Shown: positions 7,235 through 13,307 of the stretch, one piece after another
Layout: every line of letters begins with the position of its first letter
How positions within the stretch are numbered: position 1 is the first letter of the stretch
DNA from: JAWODU01 sp046483125
GTDB taxonomy: Bacteria > Verrucomicrobiota > Kiritimatiellia > UBA8416 > JAWODU01
Assembly (NCBI GenBank): GCA_046483125.1
Contig: JAWODU010000077.1
Location: 1-32,060, forward strand
Direction of reading: 5' to 3'
Length of the DNA stretch: 32,060 nucleotides
The notes under the pieces: model-generated
Database searches by the model: none
The model's input: only the letters and a program-made list of their open reading frames with translations
Told to the model about the DNA's origin: nothing
Translations under genes and position numbers: made by a program

Positions 7235-7756
7235 ATGAAAAAAGCCGAAGTCGGAATAATCATGGGAAGCGATTCGGACTGGGACAGGATCAGCGCCGTT
7301 GCCGATACGCTTGAGCGGTTCGGAGTCAAATACGATGCCAGGGTCATTTCAGCGCACAGGACCCCGGAACTGGCCGCAGAATACGCGGCGGGCGCTTCGA
7401 AACGGGGCATAAAGGTCATAATAGCCGCGGCCGGCGGCGCCGCCCACCTGGCCGGCGTGGTGGCCGCACAGACTTCCCTGCCGGTTATCGGTTTGCCGGT
7501 AAGCGGCGGAGAGTTGAAAGGCGTTGACGCCCTGCTTTCAACCGTGCAGATGCCCGGCGGTATTCCCGTTGCGGCCGTAACCCTGGGCAGGGGCGGACCC
7601 GTGAACGCCGCGGTTTTTGCCGTGAGAATACTGGCCCTGGGGCGGCCGGCACTGTCGAAGAAACTGCGGAGTTACGCGGGCGACATGAAGAAGAAAGTCA
7701 AGAACGGCAACAGGAAAGTACAGTCGGCGATCGGGAAAAGGGGCCGGCGGAGCTGA
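7235..7756 (+). CDS. purE: N5-carboxyaminoimidazole ribonucleotide mutase (PurE, class I)
   Basis: This 173-aa enzyme of de novo purine synthesis converts N5-CAIR to CAIR. The sequence shows the PurE hallmarks: VGIIMGSDSDWD at the N-terminus, ISAHRTPE with the catalytic histidine, AAAGGAAHLAGVVAAQT, and the GVDALLSTVQMPGGIPVAAV segment. The length is normal, and the last ~20 residues are a basic tail. The ATG at 7235 has AAAGGAG upstream. The usual partner purK is not adjacent. Instead a lipoprotein gene follows after 4 nt, probably in the same transcript. Confidence 0.95.
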   Translation: MKKAEVGIIMGSDSDWDRISAVADTLERFGVKYDARVISAHRTPELAAEYAAGASKRGIKVIIAAAGGAAHLAGVVAAQTSLPVIGLPVSGGELKGVDALLSTVQMPGGIPVAAVTLGRGGPVNAAVFAVRILALGRPALSKKLRSYAGDMKKKVKNGNRKVQSAIGKRGRRS

Positions 7757-7760
7757 TGAA

Positions 7761-8774
7761 ATGAGAATCAGATTCATCATTGGCTTTTGCGTACTGCTGG
7801 CGGCGTGCGGAGAGGCGGGCAGTGTTACCGTTGAATCCGTGCGCGAGGCGCTGTCCGAAAGAGGCGTGCGTTACGATGTCGAGCACGCTGAACGCGCCGC
7901 GGCGGAAGGGCTGTTGAAGGCCGTTGACCCGCGGGCGCGTTTGCAGAAGAAAGGCCGGGCGCCGGAAGAACGCCGCGGGGACGGAGTTGAAGATGTGCGG
8001 CAGTGGCCCCTCGGTCTTCTGTACGTGAAACTGAAGGGCGTCTTCGAGGGAACAGCGGTAAGCGTGTGCCGGAAGATCGCCGAAGCCGAGGGCCGGAATG
8101 AAGGGCTGAGAGGACTGATCATAGATCTCAGGGGGTCTGCCGGCGCAGACCTGGAATCGGTGGATGTGCTTGCCGGCCTTGCGGCGGCAGGTCCGGAGGA
8201 GCTCTATTCGGTCGTGGAACACCGGCCGGAAAACGTGGAAGTGCACAGGGTCCCGAAAGGCGTGTTGAGACTGCCCGCCAGGGTCCCGATAATGGTGGTG
8301 ATAAACGGCGGGACCAGCGACGGTTCCGAACTTCTTGCGGCTTTACTGAAAACAAGACCGGGGGTATTGCTGATAGGGGAGCCAACGCTGGGGGACCAGA
8401 GTATTCGGGAAAGAGTGGATTTGAAGAACGGCGGCTCAATGTGGGTCGCGACCGGAAGGGCGGTACCGGCGGACGGCGGAGATTACGAACCGGACGGAGT
8501 GGCGCCGGACATGGTAATCAGCGAAGAAAGCGGCGTAAGCGTACCCATGGCGCCGGACCCCGCCCTGGAGCCCGGGGCATCCCTGCCGGCTCTTCAGAAA
8601 GAGCACAGGGAGCTTCTAGGCGAGGTCGTTGATGACGGTGTTTTGAGAAGGGCGACGTGGCTGATCCTGGGACTGCATGCCGTGGGCCTGTGCGGAACGG
8701 AGGAAGATCACCTGCCCGCGTTGGAGGCAAATGCAGACGAAAAAGCCGGTAATGCTGAAAATAACGGGCACTGA
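7761..8774 (+). CDS. Predicted lipoprotein with a degenerate S41 (C-terminal-processing) peptidase domain
   Basis: This 337-aa protein has a lipoprotein signal (hydrophobic run ending in the lipobox LAAC, Cys16). Residues about 115-255 follow the S41/Ctp core: GLIIDLRGSAG, VPIMVVINGGTSDGSELLAA, VLLIGEPTLGDQS, and a final PDGVAPDMVI strand. In active Ctp enzymes the Ser and Lys of the catalytic dyad lie 25 residues apart (S-A-S-E and F-G-K). Here the equivalent positions are Asp187 and Asp212, also 25 apart. No PDZ domain is evident. The protein is therefore predicted to be an inactive S41 pseudoenzyme anchored in a membrane. It sits 4 nt after purE and overlaps the Sua5 gene. Confidence 0.65.
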   Translation: MRIRFIIGFCVLLAACGEAGSVTVESVREALSERGVRYDVEHAERAAAEGLLKAVDPRARLQKKGRAPEERRGDGVEDVRQWPLGLLYVKLKGVFEGTAVSVCRKIAEAEGRNEGLRGLIIDLRGSAGADLESVDVLAGLAAAGPEELYSVVEHRPENVEVHRVPKGVLRLPARVPIMVVINGGTSDGSELLAALLKTRPGVLLIGEPTLGDQSIRERVDLKNGGSMWVATGRAVPADGGDYEPDGVAPDMVISEESGVSVPMAPDPALEPGASLPALQKEHRELLGEVVDDGVLRRATWLILGLHAVGLCGTEEDHLPALEANADEKAGNAENNGH

Positions 8775-9363
8775 CGCACCCGACATTCCGGAGAGGCTTG
8801 TTTCCCTCCTGAATGCGGGCGGCCTCGTCGTAATTCCCACCGATACCGTGTACGGCGTTGCCGCGCACCCCGGAATACCCGAAGCGGTAAACAGGCTCTA
8901 CAGCGCAAAGGGTCGCGACCGGGACAAAGCTGTTCCCCTGCTTGTCTCGGACGCGGGCGTGCTTGAAAAAATGGGAGTAGTGTTGAGCGATACCGGGCAG
9001 AAACTGGCGAAAGCGTTCTGGCCGGGACCTCTCACGCTTGTCGCCCGGGCCGGCGGGGTACAGGAAGGATTCCGGGTGCCCGATTTACGCTGGGTCCGCA
9101 TGCTTCTGCGGACGGCGGGAGGGGCGCTGAGGGCGAGTAGCGCCAACAGAAGCGGCGAGGAACCGGCGGTGAGCGCGGAGGAGGCAATGGGCAGTATCGG
9201 GAGAAGCGTGGACGCGGTTGTAGACGGCGGTACATGTGCCGCGCGCGTGCCGAGTACCGTGGTCCGGGTTGACGGTACCCGCGTGAGCGTACTTCGGGAA
9301 GGCGCGTTGAGCGCGGAAGATCTGGAGAGGGCGCTTGCACGCGCCGGGGACGTGGTGCAGTGA
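8731..9363 (+). CDS. L-threonylcarbamoyladenylate synthase (Sua5/YrdC/YwlC family)
   Basis: This 210-aa protein catalyses formation of threonylcarbamoyl-AMP for the t6A modification of ANN-decoding tRNAs. The YrdC signature is present: an IPTDTVYGVAAHP region, LYSAKGRDRDKAVPLLVSD (nucleotide/carbonate binding), FWPGPLTLV, and ASSANRSGEEPA. The length fits the YrdC domain without the extra Sua5 domain. The ATG at 8731 was preferred because GGAGG lies just upstream (8723-8727). ATG 8752 is an alternative. The start lies inside the end of the S41-like gene. The neighbour order Sua5, phosphatase, RpiB, GlyA parallels the ywlC-ywlE-ywlF-glyA region of Bacillus. Confidence 0.92.
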   Translation: MQTKKPVMLKITGTDAPDIPERLVSLLNAGGLVVIPTDTVYGVAAHPGIPEAVNRLYSAKGRDRDKAVPLLVSDAGVLEKMGVVLSDTGQKLAKAFWPGPLTLVARAGGVQEGFRVPDLRWVRMLLRTAGGALRASSANRSGEEPAVSAEEAMGSIGRSVDAVVDGGTCAARVPSTVVRVDGTRVSVLREGALSAEDLERALARAGDVVQ

Positions 9364-9854
9364 CGGGAAGCGGTAAACTGCTCCTGGTGGTGTGCAGTGG
9401 AAACATCTGCCGCAGTCCCATGGCCGAGTACATGGTCCGTGAGGCCCTTGGAGAGGAGTCCTGCTGGGAGGTGCGCTCGGCGGGGACGTCCGCGGCCCGC
9501 GGGATGCCGCCGAGCAGAAGCGCCGTGGCTGTGATGAAGGAGCGCGGGATCGACATCAGCGCTCACCGGAGCAGACCCCTGGACGCGGAATCAATTGACG
9601 AGTGTTCGCTCATTGTGGTAATGACGAAATCGCACCTGGCATACGTTCGGTCCGTCGTTCCGGGAGCGCTGGAAAGGACCTTTCTGCTGAAATCCTTTGT
9701 CACTGGCGAAGGCGGTGCGGTAACAGACCCCATGGGCTCGTCTCCGGATATGTACCGGTCCGTCCGGGACGAGATAGAAGAGGCTATTCCCGGTCTTATC
9801 GATTTTATGAAGCACCTGCAACAGCAGTCAGAGAACAGAAACGGGGACACGTAA
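9360..9854 (+). CDS. Low-molecular-weight protein phosphatase (YwlE/Wzb family)
   Basis: This 164-aa enzyme has the P-loop CSGNICRS at residues 12-19 (nucleophile Cys12, Arg18) and the general-acid motif DP at 123-124 (TDPMG). The start is a GTG overlapping the preceding TGA (GTGA). In this genomic position Bacillus has YwlE, a protein-arginine phosphatase whose P-loop carries Thr where tyrosine phosphatases usually have Ile. Here the residue is Ile16, which favours phosphotyrosine over phosphoarginine. No arginine kinase (McsB) is visible in the window. Confidence 0.9.
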   Translation: MTGSGKLLLVVCSGNICRSPMAEYMVREALGEESCWEVRSAGTSAARGMPPSRSAVAVMKERGIDISAHRSRPLDAESIDECSLIVVMTKSHLAYVRSVVPGALERTFLLKSFVTGEGGAVTDPMGSSPDMYRSVRDEIEEAIPGLIDFMKHLQQQSENRNGDT

Positions 9855-11536
9855 TGATAATTGCTCTGGGTTCCGACCACGGCGGATTCAAACTGAAGGA
9901 AGCTATAAAGACCGCGCTGGAAAAACGCGGGATAGAGACGGAAGACACGGGCTGTTTTTCAGCGGGCCCGGTTGATTATCCGGATTTTGCCTTCGAAGTT
10001 GCCTCGCGTGTGGCCCGGGGAGAGGCCGGGGAGGGAATACTGGTATGCACGACGGGTCTGGGCATGTCCATTGCCGCCAACCGGCTCCCCGAGGTAAGGG
10101 CAGCGTTGTGTTTTACGCCCGAGATGGCGGCGAAGGCGAAAACCCATAACAACGCGAACGTCCTGGTCCTGGGCGGCGGGCTTGTTTCCGAAGAAACAGG
10201 GCTGGCAATCCTTGAACAGTGGCTGTCCAACGGGTTTTCCGGGATGGACCGGCACGCGCGGCGGGTCAGGAAGATAGAAGACTACGCGTGGAATATCGGC
10301 GGAAAGACGGGGCATCTGTTCCAGGACGCCAGGATATTCGAAGCCGTCCTGGATCACGAAAAGCAGGAACAGACCACGATAAACCTTATCGCATCGGAGA
10401 ATTACGTGAGCGCGGCCGTACGGGAGGCCCAGGGCTCCGTGCTGACAAACAAGTATGCCGAAGGCTACCCCGGATCCCGGTGGTATAACGGGTGCCGTTA
10501 CGTGGATGCCGTGGAAAGGACGGCCGTCGAACGCGCAAAGGAACTGTTCGGCGCGGAGCACGTCAATGTTCAGCCTCATTGCGGCAGTACGGCGAACATG
10601 GCCGTTTACTTTGCGGCGTTGAAGCCGGGAGACACGATCACGGCGATGAGCCTGGCGCACGGGGGGCACCTAACCCACGGGCACGAGCTGAATTTTTCGG
10701 GGCGCCTGTTCAACATCGTTTCCTACGGCGTGGCCAGGAAAGACGGCAGAATCGATTATGACCGGGTTGATGAAATCGTCAAGGAACACAGACCGAAACT
10801 GCTGGTGGCCGGAGCCAGCGCGTATCCCAGGGAGATTGACTTCAGCCGTTTCAGGGAAACGGCCGACAGCGTCGGCGCGATGTTATTGGTGGACATGGCG
10901 CACATAGCCGGCCTTGTCGCGGGCAAAGCCCATCCCAGCCCGATAGGCGCGGCTGAATTCGTAACCGCCACCACTCACAAAACCTTGAGAGGACCCAGAG
11001 GAGGACTTGTGTTCTGCGGACCGGAAAACGCGCCGGAAATAGACAGGCAGATATTCCCCGGCCTGCAGGGAGGTCCTGAAATGCACACCATAGCCGCAAA
11101 GGGAGTGTGTTTCGGGGAAGCGCTGCAACCGGCGTTCGGGGAATACGCGCGGAACGTGGTGCGGAACGCGGGGGCGCTCGCGGAGAAAATGATGTCGGCA
11201 GGATACCGGCTGGTATCCGGGGGCACGGATAATCACCTGATGCTGGTGGACCTTTCGTCCAGCGGAATCACGGGTAAGAAGGCGGCGGACGCTCTCGAAG
11301 AGGCCGGAATTATAGCCAACAAGAACTCCATACCGTACGACACGAAGCCGCCGGCGGTAACTTCGGGGATTCGTCTCGGAACGGCGGCGGTAACCACGCG
11401 CGGAATGAAGGACACGGAAATGGCCCTGATCGCGGGTATGATCGACGAAGTTCTTTCCTCGAGCGGGGACGGAAAAGTAATTGCGAAGACCAGGGAAAAA
11501 TCCCGGGAACTGGCCCGGGCGTTCCCGACCCCCTGA
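9854..11536 (+). CDS. Fused ribose-5-phosphate isomerase B / serine hydroxymethyltransferase
   Basis: One uninterrupted 560-aa frame joins two complete enzymes. Residues 1 to about 143 are RpiB: GSDHGG at 6-11, catalytic Cys65 in ILVCTTGLGMSIAANR, and HNNANVL with His98. Residues about 158-560 are GlyA: LIASENYVS near 178, TNKYAEGYPGSRWYNGC, LLVDMAHIAGLVA, and the PLP lysine Lys376 in TTHKTLRGPRGG. The linker is only about 15 residues. RpiB interconverts ribose-5-P and ribulose-5-P. GlyA converts serine and tetrahydrofolate to glycine and methylene-tetrahydrofolate. Both products feed nucleotide synthesis. The ATG at 9854 overlaps the previous stop by one base. rpiB and glyA are neighbours in many genomes, so a fusion by stop-codon loss is easy to imagine. 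Confidence 0.92.
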   Translation: MIIALGSDHGGFKLKEAIKTALEKRGIETEDTGCFSAGPVDYPDFAFEVASRVARGEAGEGILVCTTGLGMSIAANRLPEVRAALCFTPEMAAKAKTHNNANVLVLGGGLVSEETGLAILEQWLSNGFSGMDRHARRVRKIEDYAWNIGGKTGHLFQDARIFEAVLDHEKQEQTTINLIASENYVSAAVREAQGSVLTNKYAEGYPGSRWYNGCRYVDAVERTAVERAKELFGAEHVNVQPHCGSTANMAVYFAALKPGDTITAMSLAHGGHLTHGHELNFSGRLFNIVSYGVARKDGRIDYDRVDEIVKEHRPKLLVAGASAYPREIDFSRFRETADSVGAMLLVDMAHIAGLVAGKAHPSPIGAAEFVTATTHKTLRGPRGGLVFCGPENAPEIDRQIFPGLQGGPEMHTIAAKGVCFGEALQPAFGEYARNVVRNAGALAEKMMSAGYRLVSGGTDNHLMLVDLSSSGITGKKAADALEEAGIIANKNSIPYDTKPPAVTSGIRLGTAAVTTRGMKDTEMALIAGMIDEVLSSSGDGKVIAKTREKSRELARAFPTP

Positions 11537-11552
11537 AGGATCCTTCTTCAGG
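11532..11552. terminator. Hairpin between convergent glyA fusion and pfp genes
   Basis: CCTGAA (11532-11537) and TTCAGG (11547-11552) flank a GGATCC-containing core in the 25-nt convergent gap. No T-run follows on either strand, so it is at best a weak bidirectional terminator. Confidence 0.3.
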
Positions 11553-11561
11553 TCTCTGCGA

Positions 11562-12767
11562 TTATTTGCGGACCTTTACGCATTTGAGCCTGCCTATCTC
11601 CGGCAGGGGCCCGACGATGGGAGCGGCGTAGTCCAGAAACGCTTTTGTGACGTTGTTTCCCGCGCGGTTGAGAAACCTGGCGGGCATTGGCCTGGTATTA
11701 CGGGCGACTTTGCGTAACGGGATGCATTCGTAATAAACCTGGTACTTTTTCACGGGTTTTCTGCGGATAACGATCGATCCGCCGGTTTTCTTAAGCGTGG
11801 ACCGTACCGCATAAACACCCGCCTGGCGCGCTTCGCGGGCGTCTACCCTGGACACGACGTCGGGAAACGAGCGCTGTAGATAGCCAAACGTGTCCGCGCG
11901 CACTCTCTTTATCCCGGTTCTCGTCTTTATTTCGCGGGCCAGGAAGTCACCCAGAGCGCCGGACCCGCTGAGTTGAACGTTGCCGTGGGAATCAACTTCG
12001 CGGAGAAACTTCTTCGCTATAGCTTCACCGTTCTTGTCGGCAATGCCCTCGGAGACGGCCATTACGCACCGCCCGTACTTCTTATATACGCGGTTGACGT
12101 CCCGGAAGCAGGCGTTCATGTCAAAAGCCCTTTCGGGACAGTAAATAAGATGAGGCCCGTCGTCAGGCCACCGCCGCGCCAGTGCCGCGGAAGCGGTCAG
12201 AAAACCGGCGTGCCGTCCCATTACTATGTCGATTTTGACTCCGGGAAGCGCGCGGTTATCCAGGTTGTCTCCCATTACGGCAGAGGCCACATACTTCGCG
12301 GCACTGCCGAAGCCAGGCGTGTGGTCGTTTTCAAGCAGATCGTTATCAATCGTTTTGGGGATGTGATAGCAGTTGAGTTCAAAAGCCGAACGTTTCGCTT
12401 CCTCGCTGAGGATATGGGCCGTTTCGGCGGAGTCGTTGCCGCCTATATAGAAAAAATAGTTCACGCCGTAGGCTCGTAAGGTGTTGAAAATCGCCATGCA
12501 GTCCTGTCGCGTCGGTTTCTGCCGTACCGTTCCGAGGGCGGAAGACGGCGTCTTTGCCACGGTTTTCAACGAGGCGGGCGACTCTTTGCGAAGGTTGATG
12601 ATATCCCGTTCAAGCAGTCCCTTGATCCCGTGCATTGCCCCGTAAATCGCGCGTACGTGAGAGTGTTTGCGCGCTTCTTCGACCGCCCCCGCCAGGCTCT
12701 GGTTGATGACCATTGAGGGTCCGCCGCTCTGAGCGATAAGCATGTTGCCTTTAACCGGTTTACGCAT
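11562..12767 (-). CDS. pfp: Pyrophosphate-dependent 6-phosphofructokinase
   Basis: This 401-aa protein of the PfkA family has IAQSGGPS near the N-terminus, IGGNDS at 108-113, PKTIDNDL at 137-144 and MGRHAGFLTA. Two residues that separate PPi-using from ATP-using enzymes both point to PPi: Asp112 where ATP enzymes have Gly (GGDGS), and Lys138 in PKTIDND where ATP enzymes have Gly (PGTIDND). The reaction is reversible fructose-6-P + PPi to fructose-1,6-bisP + Pi, in glycolysis or gluconeogenesis. The ATG at 12767 was chosen because AAGGAGG lies 6 nt upstream (12774-12780). The gene is convergent with the rpiB-glyA gene. Confidence 0.92.
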   Translation of the reverse strand: MRKPVKGNMLIAQSGGPSMVINQSLAGAVEEARKHSHVRAIYGAMHGIKGLLERDIINLRKESPASLKTVAKTPSSALGTVRQKPTRQDCMAIFNTLRAYGVNYFFYIGGNDSAETAHILSEEAKRSAFELNCYHIPKTIDNDLLENDHTPGFGSAAKYVASAVMGDNLDNRALPGVKIDIVMGRHAGFLTASAALARRWPDDGPHLIYCPERAFDMNACFRDVNRVYKKYGRCVMAVSEGIADKNGEAIAKKFLREVDSHGNVQLSGSGALGDFLAREIKTRTGIKRVRADTFGYLQRSFPDVVSRVDAREARQAGVYAVRSTLKKTGGSIVIRRKPVKKYQVYYECIPLRKVARNTRPMPARFLNRAGNNVTKAFLDYAAPIVGPLPEIGRLKCVKVRK

Positions 12768-12890
12768 TGCAGGCCTCCTTGTTTTTGTGTAAAGGCGCAA
12801 TGTGCCACCAAATGCCCTCACGGATCAAGGGAAAAGCCCGCAAGAGAAGAATCTGGACGGGGCGCGGCGGTAAGTTTAAGGTGAAGGCAT
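12768..12890. other. Divergent intergenic region between pfp and the DciA-like gene
   Basis: This 123-nt region contains the strong Shine-Dalgarno of pfp at its left end and AAGGTG before the DciA-like start at its right end. No confident -35/-10 pair was found for either direction. Confidence 0.3.
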
Positions 12891-13304
12891 ATGAAAAGAA
12901 GACGGGGAAGCCTGAAAAAGTCCGACGGCGGGAAATGGCAACTGCACCGCGAGAGATGCCGTCTGCGCGGGAGTGAAACCGGGTTTCGTTCAGGTGAGGC
13001 CGTGGCGATAGGCGACGTGGTTCCGTCGGTAATGAAGAAGCTCGGTATAGAGTCCCAGCACTGGCTCACCGTGATGAACACGGACTGGGAGAAACTGGTG
13101 GGTCCGGAAGTTGCCCGCCATACGCGTCCCGGGCGTTTTGAACGCGGGCGGCTCACGGTTTTCGTAGACAGTTCCGTGTGGCTTAATGAGCTGGCCAGGT
13201 ACGGACGGGAAGAAATGCTTTCTAACCTGCGCAGGGAGTTCGGCGGAAAACGCGTGAAATCCCTCAACCTGCGGCTTGATCCCGATGGGGGCAGGCGGGG
13301 CTGA
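12891..13304 (+). CDS. DUF721 / DciA-like protein
   Basis: This 137-aa protein has a basic N-terminal tail (about 35 residues) and a C-terminal DUF721 domain. The typical pattern is seen: WEKLVGPEVARHTRPGRFERGRLTVFVDSSVWLNELARY, then LRREFGGKRVKSLNLRL. DciA is the ancestral loader of the replicative DnaB helicase in bacteria lacking DnaC/DnaI, and the DUF721 family is often described by that name. The exact role here is inferred. AAGGTG precedes the ATG. The gene stands alone on its strand, converging on the kinase gene with only 3 nt between the two stops. Confidence 0.8.
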   Translation: MKRRRGSLKKSDGGKWQLHRERCRLRGSETGFRSGEAVAIGDVVPSVMKKLGIESQHWLTVMNTDWEKLVGPEVARHTRPGRFERGRLTVFVDSSVWLNELARYGREEMLSNLRREFGGKRVKSLNLRLDPDGGRRG

Positions 13305-13307
13305 CGA

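Noticed and set aside
9602..9853. In-frame upstream extension of the RpiB-GlyA protein
   Set aside because: The extension overlaps the phosphatase gene in another frame. The ATG at 9854 is where RpiB homology starts and forms a TAATG junction.
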